Positions 29,389 to 36,387 of a DNA stretch of 36,387 nucleotides are shown here, piece by piece. A program made the position numbers and the translations under genes. Below the pieces are notes generated by a model. The model was not told the DNA's origin, searched no databases, and was given only the letters and a program-made list of their open reading frames with translations. How positions within the stretch are numbered: position 1 is the stretch's first letter; every line of letters starts with the position of its first letter. The DNA is from Kiritimatiellia bacterium. Lineage in GTDB: Bacteria; Verrucomicrobiota; Kiritimatiellia; RFP12; UBA1067. The stretch lies in assembly GCA_017454745.1 (NCBI GenBank), contig JAFTCL010000038.1, forward strand, positions 1 through 36,387, written 5' to 3'.

Positions 29389-30516
29389 ATGGATTTGAAG
29401 CTTAACAAATTGATCAAGGAATATTCGTACGAAAGGTGGGCCGACGACATTTTGGCCGGCCGTGAAAACGATTTGTGCGAATGCGCTAATCGCGTTGTTT
29501 CCAATAGCTGTCTCAGTCTCTCCCGCAACGTGGCCGGAATCAATTTTCCGCCGCAGTGCAAGCCCAAAGAGCTGTTGACCGTTCGGAACATGCTCAAGGC
29601 TTATATCGGCAAGACTTTTCCGCATGCCAAATTCTTCAATGCTGATCAACTTATGCCGCTTGAATTGGGCATGATGTTTCAGCAAGGGTTTTACCGTGAT
29701 GAATTGGCGGAGAAAAATTCCGGTGCCGCGTATGTGTTCGATTTGGGTGCGCCGTGGTTTTATCTGCTGGTGAATCAGGACGACCATTTGCGGTTGGTTT
29801 ACGATGACAGCGTGGCTCGGTTGTGGCAGGGCTGGAGAGATTTGGACAAGCTGGATAATAAGATCTCCAAAGGTATCGACTTTGCGTGGAATCAAGACCT
29901 CGGGTATCTGTGCAGCAATCCCGATTTGACCGGCACCGGGTTGAGCGTCAGCGTTTCCATGCAGTTGGTCGGCATTCTGATGCTGGGCCGTTATGACGAA
30001 CTGGTCAAGCCGTTGGAATCGTCAATTTTCAAGCTTTCGCCGATTGATCCGTCGGACTGTCCGCTGGTTGAATCCAGCAAGACCATGAAGTTCATCTTCA
30101 ATTTTGACCGCCGGACATCCGAGAAACAACAGATCTATTTGGCGGAAACCGCGATCGGCATCATCAGCAAGTTCGAGTGCGAATGCCGTGAAGAGTTGGC
30201 CAAGAACCGTAAACTGTTATTGATGGACTGGCTGGCGCGGGCGGTTGCGCTGGCTAAAAATTCGGAGTTGGTGACCGCATCGGAGTCGCGTTATTTCCAT
30301 TCCGCGTTCCGGTTCGCGGTGGTTGAAGGGATTGCCAACCGCCGCAATGTCGATGATATTGACCGCCAGTTCGCGCATTTATGGCTGCTTGATACGGTGA
30401 CAGATTTTCCTAGCTTTGGCAAGGGCCGTTATTTTGTCGACCATAAAAGGGCGGAGTATCTCAAAAAGGCCTTTAAATCGTTCCGGCTCGTCAATATGCC
30501 GGACAAAAAAAACTGA
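29389..30516 (+). CDS. McsB-like protein, predicted catalytically inactive phosphagen-kinase fold
   Basis: A 375-residue protein colinear with McsB (about 363 residues), which phosphorylates arginines to mark proteins for ClpCP. Alignment from memory to Bacillus McsB shows loss of nearly all active-site residues. SSRIRLARN is [14 protein letters not shown] (residues 39-47, two of three Arg lost). NEEDHIRI is NQDDHLRL (129-136, both Glu changed). LTSCPTNVGTGLR is [13 protein letters not shown] (174-186, the reactive Cys replaced by Asn177). The RGIYGEGSEA loop is missing. The phospho-arginine pocket RDxxRA reads VDHKRA (350-355), keeping Asp, Arg and Ala. The fold landmarks are conserved, so this is a diverged protein, not a decayed gene. 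It may be a pseudokinase adaptor for ClpC. Confidence 0.8.
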   Translation: MDLKLNKLIKEYSYERWADDILAGRENDLCECANRVVSNSCLSLSRNVAGINFPPQCKPKELLTVRNMLKAYIGKTFPHAKFFNADQLMPLELGMMFQQGFYRDELAEKNSGAAYVFDLGAPWFYLLVNQDDHLRLVYDDSVARLWQGWRDLDKLDNKISKGIDFAWNQDLGYLCSNPDLTGTGLSVSVSMQLVGILMLGRYDELVKPLESSIFKLSPIDPSDCPLVESSKTMKFIFNFDRRTSEKQQIYLAETAIGIISKFECECREELAKNRKLLLMDWLARAVALAKNSELVTASESRYFHSAFRFAVVEGIANRRNVDDIDRQFAHLWLLDTVTDFPSFGKGRYFVDHKRAEYLKKAFKSFRLVNMPDKKN

Positions 30517-30539
30517 CCATTACCGGAAAGGTTCGATTT

Positions 30540-33239
30540 ATGTTAGAAAGTTTTAACGCGAAATTCACACCGCAGGCGCAGCGCGCTATTCGTTGCGCGA
30601 TCAACGAAGCCCAGCGGTTTAACCACGCCTATGTCGGAACCGAGCATTTGCTGTTGGGCCTGGCAGCCCTGCCGGAATGCAATGCCGCAATCATTTTGGA
30701 TTCGTTGGCCGTGTCGATTGACGACATCCGGCTGGAGATTGAGCAGCTGGCCGGGATTGGCGGCGAACTCAAGGTCAAAGGAGACCTCCCGTTCACGCCC
30801 CGCACCAAAAAGGTGCTGCAGCTGGCAATTATCGAGGCCAACGAAAACAAACAGAGCCAGGCTGATACCGAACACATTCTGGTCGCGTTGCTTCGCGAGG
30901 GAGAGGGGCTGGCCGCCGTCGCAATGCGCAATATGCACATTTCTCTGCCGTTGGTTCAGGAACGCATCAAACAGCTTGCGCAGGATCCGCCGTTGCCTGA
31001 CGACAACGCCGACTTCCCGCCGGACGAGCTGCCGCCCGACCAACCGCCGCCTTTCGGTCCTGATGACGAAGGTTTTCCCGGCGACCCGTTCCCGGTGACC
31101 GATGATCCGCCGGAACCGCACCAGCGCGGTGGCGGTAAGACTCCGGCGCTCAACGCCTACGGGCGCGATCTTACCGCGCTGGCCGCCAAGGGCGAGCTAG
31201 ATCCGGTGATCGGGCGCAAAGCGGAGTTAGAGCGGTTGATTCAGATTCTGCTGCGCCGCTCGAAGAACAACGCCGCGCTGCTGGGCGAGGCCGGAGTGGG
31301 CAAAACCGCGGTGGTGGAGGGGTTGGCTCAGGCTATCGTCAAAGGCGAGGTGCCGGAACAGATGTTCAACAAACGGGTAATCGCTTTGGATATGGCGTTG
31401 ATGGTCGCCGGCACAAAATATCGCGGCCAGTTCGAGGAGCGCATCAAGGCGGTAGTGTCCGAGATCCGCCAGCAGAAGAACATTGTGCTGTTCCTTGACG
31501 AGCTGCACACCATTGTGGGCGCAGGCGGGGCGGAAGGCGCGATGGACGCAGCCAACATTATAAAGCCCGCGCTGGCCCGCGGCGAGTTGCAGTGCATCGG
31601 CGCCACCACCCTCAACGAATACCGGAAGACGATTGAGAAAGACGCGGCTTTGGAGCGTCGTTTCCGAACCGTCAAAGTCGAGGAGCCGTCAATCGACGAC
31701 ACCATCGAGATTCTCAAGGGCATCGCTCCAAAGTACGAACAGCACCATAACGTGAGATACGAGCCGGAAGCGCTGGTGGCGGCCACGCGCCTTACCGCCC
31801 GTTACCAGCCCGGTCGCCAACTGCCGGACAAGGCGATTGACGCGATTGACGAGGCTGGGGCCAGGGTACGGATGAAGGTGGCCAAACGTCCGCCGGAGAT
31901 TTTGGAGCGCGAGAAGCGCCAGCAGGATCTTTCAAAACGCAAGAATCAGGCGATAAACGACCAGCAGTTCGAAACCGCCGCCGCGTTGCGGGACGAGGAG
32001 CGCCGTGGGGCAAAAGAGCTGGAACTTCTGATCGAAAACTGGAAAAACGAGTGCGTAGAGCATCCGATTACAGTTACCGCCGATGACATTTCCGGCACCG
32101 TGGCGAACATCACCGGCGTGCCGATCAAGCGGATGACCGAGAGCGAAATGGCGAGGCTGCTTAACCTTGAGCAGGAGCTTTCTTCCCGTGTGGTGGGGCA
32201 GCTGCCGGCCATCAGCGCCATCTCCCGCGCCTTGCGCCGCGCCCGCGCCGACCTCAAGGATCCCCGCCGTCCGATCGGTTCTTTCCTCTTCCTTGGTCCC
32301 ACCGGCGTCGGAAAGACGCTGTTGGCCAAAGCCATCGCGGAGAAGCTGTTCGATGATGAAAAGGCGCTGATACAGCTTGATATGTCCGAGTATATGGAAA
32401 AATTCACCGTGTCGCGCATGGTGGGGTCGCCTCCCGGATACGTTGGCCATGAAGAGGGCGGACAGCTCACCGAGCGGGTGCGGCGCCGGCCTTACAGCGT
32501 GGTGTTGTTTGACGAAATCGAAAAAGCCCATCCGGACGTTATGCACATGCTGCTTCAGATCCTCGAAGAAGGGCGGCTTACCGACAGCCTTGGCCGTCAG
32601 GTGGACTTCCGGAACACGGTGGTGATTCTTACCTCCAACCTGGGGTTCGATTTCGACAAACAGCGGCGCGGTCTCGGGTTCAGCGGTGGCAGCACCGACT
32701 CCGAGGATTACGAGCGGTTGCGCTCGCAGATGATCGATTCCGCCAAGCAGGTGTTCAAACCGGAGATGATGAACCGTTTCGACGACATTATCGTCTTCCG
32801 CAAACTAAACCGCGCCGACGTGGTGCAGATTATGGACATTGAGCTGGCCGGAATCCGGGGGCGGTTGCAGTCGAAGGGTATCAAGCTGGAGCTTGACGAA
32901 TCCGCCACCGCATTTCTGGTTGACCAAGGTTACGACCCTATGATGGGTGCCCGTCCGCTCCGCCGCACCATCGAGCGTCAAGTGGAAGACCCGCTGGCCG
33001 AAGAGTTGCTGCGCGGTGAAATCAAACCCGGTGTCATTGATGTTTCGGCCGATCCGGATCGCAAGAAATTGCTTTTCCGGCATCGCGACGGGGAAACCAA
33101 TACAAAGGCAACCCCGGGGGTTGTAGCCGATTCGATTGAGCCGGCGGAAGCCCCGAAGAAAAAAGGTTCGGCGAAGGGTAGGGCGGCCAAAGCGGCAACG
33201 CCCAAAAAACCGCGTACCTCCAATAAAACCGAGGAATAA
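30540..33239 (+). CDS. clpC: ClpC-type AAA+ unfoldase
   Basis: An 899-residue Hsp100 ATPase that unfolds substrates for ClpP. A double Clp-N domain (about 1-148) keeps Glu35 (GTEHLLLGL) and Glu111 (DTEHILVAL), equivalent to the phospho-arginine docking residues of Bacillus ClpC. An unusual Pro/Asp-rich linker (about 149-198) follows. AAA-1 has Walker A GEAGVGKT (249-256) and Walker [10 protein letters not shown]. The middle domain includes a UVR-like stretch (about 458-495, [18 protein letters not shown]). AAA-2 has GPTGVGKT (586-593), [20 protein letters not shown] and the ClpP-contacting tripeptide LGF (712-714). A Lys/Ala/Pro-rich tail (about 875-899) ends the protein. GGAAAGG precedes the ATG. 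Confidence 0.95.
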   Translation: MLESFNAKFTPQAQRAIRCAINEAQRFNHAYVGTEHLLLGLAALPECNAAIILDSLAVSIDDIRLEIEQLAGIGGELKVKGDLPFTPRTKKVLQLAIIEANENKQSQADTEHILVALLREGEGLAAVAMRNMHISLPLVQERIKQLAQDPPLPDDNADFPPDELPPDQPPPFGPDDEGFPGDPFPVTDDPPEPHQRGGGKTPALNAYGRDLTALAAKGELDPVIGRKAELERLIQILLRRSKNNAALLGEAGVGKTAVVEGLAQAIVKGEVPEQMFNKRVIALDMALMVAGTKYRGQFEERIKAVVSEIRQQKNIVLFLDELHTIVGAGGAEGAMDAANIIKPALARGELQCIGATTLNEYRKTIEKDAALERRFRTVKVEEPSIDDTIEILKGIAPKYEQHHNVRYEPEALVAATRLTARYQPGRQLPDKAIDAIDEAGARVRMKVAKRPPEILEREKRQQDLSKRKNQAINDQQFETAAALRDEERRGAKELELLIENWKNECVEHPITVTADDISGTVANITGVPIKRMTESEMARLLNLEQELSSRVVGQLPAISAISRALRRARADLKDPRRPIGSFLFLGPTGVGKTLLAKAIAEKLFDDEKALIQLDMSEYMEKFTVSRMVGSPPGYVGHEEGGQLTERVRRRPYSVVLFDEIEKAHPDVMHMLLQILEEGRLTDSLGRQVDFRNTVVILTSNLGFDFDKQRRGLGFSGGSTDSEDYERLRSQMIDSAKQVFKPEMMNRFDDIIVFRKLNRADVVQIMDIELAGIRGRLQSKGIKLELDESATAFLVDQGYDPMMGARPLRRTIERQVEDPLAEELLRGEIKPGVIDVSADPDRKKLLFRHRDGETNTKATPGVVADSIEPAEAPKKKGSAKGRAAKAATPKKPRTSNKTEE

Positions 33240-33257
33240 AGCCCAAGGAGATCTGCC

Positions 33258-33935
33258 GTGAGTATCCAGATTCTACCCTCTCTGCTAGCCGCCGATTTTG
33301 GCCGGCTTTCCGAAGAAATTGTCCGGGTCGCCGGATCCGGCGCCGATGCGCTGCATTTGGACATCATGGACGCGCACTTTGTGCCCAACCTAAGCTTCGG
33401 GCCGGACGTTGTGGCGCTGTCGCGCCGAGTCGCGCCGGGGTTGTTCCGCCATGTGCACCTGATGATGTCGCGCCCCGATCTTTACATCGGGAGGTTCGTC
33501 GAGTACGGGGCGCAGACCGTCCAGATCCATGTCGAAGCCGACTGCGACATTTGGGCCGCGTTGCGGGAAATCCGCTCCCTTGGGGTGCGGTCAGGACTGG
33601 TTTTGCGTCCGCAAACCCCTGTGGAAGCCATTAAACCGTATCTCGGGCTGTGCGACGAAGTGCTGTTTATGACCGTCAACCCCGGTTACGGCGGACAATC
33701 GTTCATGCCGGAAGTGATGCCAAAAATCGCCGCTTTGCGGCGTTGCGCCGGGAGTGCGCTGGACATTATGGTTGACGGGGGGGTGAATTTCGAAACGGCG
33801 GCGGTGGCGGCCGAGGCCGGGGCCAACCAATTTGTGGCGGGATCGTTCCTTTTCCGGCAGCCGGATATGGGCGAAGCAATTAATAAGCTTCGCGGATTAT
33901 TATCCGCTTGGAATTTTAACGGTAATATTGTATAA
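33258..33935 (+). CDS. rpe: Ribulose-phosphate 3-epimerase
   Basis: A 225-residue TIM-barrel enzyme of the pentose phosphate pathway that interconverts ribulose-5-phosphate and xylulose-5-phosphate. Characteristic segments are ILPSLLAADFGRLSEEI, LHLDIMDAHFVPNLSFGPDV, HVHLMM, TVNPGYGGQSFMPEVMPKI and IMVDGGVNFETAAVAAEAGA, which supply the metal-binding His/Asp residues. It starts with GTG at 33258, supported by AAGGAG at 33245-33250. It closes the clpC run. The -10 of the next promoter overlaps its stop codon. Confidence 0.95.
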   Translation: MSIQILPSLLAADFGRLSEEIVRVAGSGADALHLDIMDAHFVPNLSFGPDVVALSRRVAPGLFRHVHLMMSRPDLYIGRFVEYGAQTVQIHVEADCDIWAALREIRSLGVRSGLVLRPQTPVEAIKPYLGLCDEVLFMTVNPGYGGQSFMPEVMPKIAALRRCAGSALDIMVDGGVNFETAAVAAEAGANQFVAGSFLFRQPDMGEAINKLRGLLSAWNFNGNIV

Positions 33936-33936
33936 T
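33908..33936 (+). promoter_or_regulatory. Promoter for the secretion/pilus module, inside the end of rpe
   Basis: TTGGAA (33908-33913), a 17-base spacer and a perfect TATAAT (33931-33936). The -10 covers the rpe stop codon (33933-33935). Transcription would start near 33943, about 33 bases before the ATG at 33976. The leader has no obvious Shine-Dalgarno sequence. Confidence 0.7.
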
Positions 33937-33975
33937 TCTAGCCGTTTTATTTTTTAGGCATTTCATCGGTCTATT

Positions 33976-35394
33976 ATGGCAAAAAACGAGATTATAGCAT
34001 TAGCAGCGGAAGGTGACGCGCTTAGGGGCGTGCGGTTTGTGCCGCGCGGACGCGACAGTTGGGCTCGTGTCGGCGGCGGCGAGTGGCCGCTCAAGGAGCA
34101 GAACCAACCGCCGGATTTGGCGCCGGCCGCGGAGTTTGCCGATGGCGGCGTAGATGCCGGCACGGTAGTCGCCACCGACACCCCGATGTTTCGCGGGCTG
34201 ACCGCCGCGAAATCAGAATTGGGCGCCGATAAAGTGGTGATCGCGCTACCGCTTTCCCGGCTGATGACCCGTAGTATCAAGGTGCCGGTGGAGATGCGCG
34301 ACGACATCCAGTCTGCCGTGGCCCTGCAGATGGATAAATTTTCGCCGTTCCAGGGCGAGGAGCAATCTGTTGGTTGCGAGATTTTAAGCGAGACCGAGAC
34401 CGACTTGTGGGTGTTCGCTGCGGCGATGCCCGAACCGGTGTACGAAAAGATCCGCGAAGAGCTGGAGTCCGTCAAACTCAAGGTGGTTCGCACCGACGTC
34501 GCGGTGTTGGGGTGGTTCCGTTCCCTTTGCGGCCCCTGCAAGCTGGTCCAAAACGGCCGCCGTCTGGTGATGATGAACATTGGAGACGGTTGGGATTTGC
34601 TGGTGTTGGACAACGGTTGCCCGGTGCTGGCGCGAAATCTTGGCACCGCCGCCGACCCGGTTGAGATTTCCCGTGAGCTGACCATTTCGCTGATGAACAT
34701 CGAGTTGGACGCCGGAAGTTCCGACGCCAGCGACATTTTGGTGATTTCCTCCGAGAAACCCGAAGAAGCCTTCTTGGAGACGTTGCGCAATGATTTCGGG
34801 ATTCCCGCCACATGGATGAAGCTGCCCAATCCGTACGGTGGCGTAGAGGGTGTGGCGTTGCGAACCGGCGAGGGCGCGACGATGGATCTCACCCCGCAGT
34901 CGTGGCGTGACGATCTGCGCGAGCGGACCATCCGCAAGCGGGTGTTGACCTTCGCGGGGATAGCGATGGCGATTTGGGCGGTTGCGATGGGCGTTTTGTT
35001 CGCCGGTCCGGCGGTTTACACCCAGATGACCAACAACCTGAGGAAGAAATCCCGGTCCATATCCCGTTCCTACAAACAGGTGGCAGACACCCGCGAGCGG
35101 GTTAATCTGATTTTGAAATATACCGATCGTTCATATTCCACGCTGGAGATGTTGCGAATGATTTCGGAGCAGTTGCCCGAAGGGATCACCCTAACCAGCA
35201 TTAACTACAAGCGAAACGAAGGATTGAAGATTTCCGGCGAAGCCGACCAGTCGACGCAGGTTTACGAATTGAAGGATAAGTTCGCCGCCAACAAATTGTT
35301 CTCGAACGTGTCCTTGACCGGTCCGTCGGTGGTTAAGGGCAAAAACAAGTTTGATATCAACGCACAGTTTCCGGGAGGCAAGGAAAAGAAATGA
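33976..35394 (+). CDS. PilM-PilN fusion (GspL-like) inner-membrane assembly protein
   Basis: A 472-residue protein of a type II secretion or type IV pilus system. Residues 1-320 resemble PilM/GspL cytoplasmic actin-like domains (VIALPLSRLMTRSIKVPVEM, ISRELTISLMNIELDAGSSD). A single membrane segment (about 323-348, VLTFAGIAMAIWAVAMGVLF) is followed by a PilN-like periplasmic part (YSTLEMLRMISEQLPEGITL, TSINYKRNEGLKISGEADQS). Fusion of PilM and PilN is the GspL arrangement. Its stop overlaps the next start by four bases (ATGA). It may form the inner-membrane platform that recruits the assembly ATPase. Confidence 0.83.
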   Translation: MAKNEIIALAAEGDALRGVRFVPRGRDSWARVGGGEWPLKEQNQPPDLAPAAEFADGGVDAGTVVATDTPMFRGLTAAKSELGADKVVIALPLSRLMTRSIKVPVEMRDDIQSAVALQMDKFSPFQGEEQSVGCEILSETETDLWVFAAAMPEPVYEKIREELESVKLKVVRTDVAVLGWFRSLCGPCKLVQNGRRLVMMNIGDGWDLLVLDNGCPVLARNLGTAADPVEISRELTISLMNIELDAGSSDASDILVISSEKPEEAFLETLRNDFGIPATWMKLPNPYGGVEGVALRTGEGATMDLTPQSWRDDLRERTIRKRVLTFAGIAMAIWAVAMGVLFAGPAVYTQMTNNLRKKSRSISRSYKQVADTRERVNLILKYTDRSYSTLEMLRMISEQLPEGITLTSINYKRNEGLKISGEADQSTQVYELKDKFAANKLFSNVSLTGPSVVKGKNKFDINAQFPGGKEKK

Positions 35395-36155
35395 GCGCAG
35401 TGTCTTTTCGCGAAAAAAACCTCCTGATCATCGTGGCGGTACTGGCACTTTACGCGCTGGCCGCGTTGAGTTACAAGAAACAGACGGAGAATTGGCGTAC
35501 CGCCCGGCAAATTTACGAAAACGCCCAGAAAAAACTCCAAGAGGAGAAAAACCTGATTGCGGTCCGTAACGATTGGGATGAGCGTTACGAGCAGATGCAG
35601 AGTTTGATGCCGGTGTTCCCGGAAGAAAAAGACGTGGATACCCATTGGCTGAACACCATGGAAGCTCTGGCAGAAAAAAACAACCTTACCATTTCCCGAC
35701 GGCAGGCGGGGGAGGAGGTTTCGACCGCCGGGGATGTTTTCGAACTGCCGATTGAGTGCAAGGATTGGGAAGGTACGCTGGAGTCGTTGGTGAAGTTTCT
35801 CTACGACCTGCATCTGGAGGGGGCGATGCTCGATGTTCGGAATATGTTCATCCGTCCATCGTCCAAAGCGGGTTATCTTAAGGGAACCTTCTCACTATAC
35901 TGCGCCTATATGCGCGGCGAGGAGCAGCGCGACGCGGTAGGTGGCGGATCGGACAAAGGCGGCGGTGCCGACGAAAAAACGGCCGCTGCGGATAAAAGTG
36001 ACAACGAGGAAGACGGGGCCGGCGAAACCGGCGGACAAAGCGGGCAACCGGAACCGGATGACGAATCAGACGGAACCGGAAAAGACGAAACCGGCGGCGT
36101 GGCTCCGGCCCCGAATGCGGGGACTCCCCCCAACGGATTGGAAGAGGACAAATAA
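35391..36155 (+). CDS. PilO/GspM-like inner-membrane protein with acidic tail
   Basis: A 254-residue protein with a short cytoplasmic start, one membrane segment (about 10-27, LLIIVAVLALYALAALSY), a coiled-coil (about 28-65, TARQIYENAQKKLQEEKNLI) and an alpha/beta ferredoxin-like domain (about 80-180) as in PilO/GspM. The last 70 residues are low complexity, rich in Gly, Asp, Glu and Lys (GGGSDKGGGADEKTAAADK), and are unlike PilO. It is translationally coupled to the PilM-PilN gene by the ATGA overlap. It probably dimerises with the PilN part in the periplasm. Confidence 0.78.
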   Translation: MSAVSFREKNLLIIVAVLALYALAALSYKKQTENWRTARQIYENAQKKLQEEKNLIAVRNDWDERYEQMQSLMPVFPEEKDVDTHWLNTMEALAEKNNLTISRRQAGEEVSTAGDVFELPIECKDWEGTLESLVKFLYDLHLEGAMLDVRNMFIRPSSKAGYLKGTFSLYCAYMRGEEQRDAVGGGSDKGGGADEKTAAADKSDNEEDGAGETGGQSGQPEPDDESDGTGKDETGGVAPAPNAGTPPNGLEEDK

Positions 36156-36387
36156 ATGAATACTTATTTTATCAACTGGATGAGACTCGTGGGCGTAACC
36201 GCCGCCATCGTGCTGATCTCGGTCGTCGCCAACGCGCAAAACCCGCGTCCGACGGTGCCGACCACTGTGCCTAGATCGTTTACCCCTTCCAGCACCGTGC
36301 GCAATAACACGCCTGCGGCTGGTGCGGCTGCCGCCAACAACGCTGCCGATGCGGACGACGAGGACGAGGATGACGACGAGGATGACG
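36156..36387 (+). CDS. Start of an exported protein, possibly the secretin or another secretion component
   Basis: The gene starts directly after the PilO-like stop (TAAATG) and runs off the right edge. Only 77 codons are visible. The N-terminus (MNTYFINWMRLVGVTAAIVL) and following ISVVANAQ form a signal peptide, and the next part is Pro/Thr/Ala/Asn rich, leading into an acidic run (DADDEDEDDDEDD). By position after PilM-PilN and PilO the full protein could be a PilQ/GspD-type secretin, but nothing in the visible part proves that. Confidence 0.65.
   Translation, partial: MNTYFINWMRLVGVTAAIVLISVVANAQNPRPTVPTTVPRSFTPSSTVRNNTPAAGAAAANNAADADDEDEDDDEDD

Overview
This window most likely comes from a member of the PVC group (Verrucomicrobiota, Kiritimatiellota or Lentisphaerota), probably an anaerobic glycan degrader. 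The clues are a GC-rich genome with many secreted glycosidases, a Tat-exported Gfo/Idh oxidoreductase, a large protein with autotransporter-type beta-strand repeats plus a LamG domain, NPCBM modules on a beta-galactosidase, and a fused PilM/PilN (GspL-like) gene. This placement is an inference from gene content; no rRNA is present. Every gene I can support lies on the + strand.

Layout. (1) 1-1183: a decayed accessory edge. It holds the 3' end of an unknown gene, a broken EcoRI-type adenine methyltransferase with an in-frame TGA, and a non-coding stretch with two short tandem repeats. (2) 1184-9663: housekeeping genes glyS, pheS and pheT, then a 6S-like RNA, an M16 zinc peptidase and mutL. The MutL endonuclease site looks degenerate. 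(3) 9711-23379: a secreted glycan-degradation block. It contains a GH2 enzyme with codon use unlike its neighbours and an apparently leaderless start, a 1290-residue beta-strand-repeat/LamG protein, a secreted protein of unknown function, a Tat-exported oxidoreductase, an Asp-box sialidase-like protein, a Nudix hydrolase, a GH92 alpha-mannosidase, and finally prmA. (4) 23608-33935: a tightly packed run of a large NPCBM-NPCBM-LacZ beta-galactosidase, a GHKL ATPase translationally coupled to it, an McsA-like zinc protein, an McsB-like protein, ClpC and Rpe. (5) 33976 to the right edge: a type II secretion/type IV pilus inner-membrane module (PilM-PilN fusion, PilO/GspM-like protein, and the start of an exported protein that may be the secretin).

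The most unusual element is the McsA-McsB-ClpC set. By alignment from memory, the McsB homologue is full length and has lost almost every known catalytic residue of a protein-arginine kinase. The McsA homologue lacks the C-terminal UVR motif. ClpC nevertheless keeps both N-domain glutamates that dock phospho-arginine in Bacillus. This looks like a rewired, kinase-independent adaptor system for ClpC. A MORC/Hsp90-like GHKL ATPase of unknown role lies in the same run.

The secreted enzymes (sialidase-like, beta-galactosidase, GH92 alpha-mannosidase, GH2) could act in sequence on complex N-glycans or mucin-type glycans, with products passing out or in through the secretion and uptake machinery. 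That pathway is an inference from family membership.
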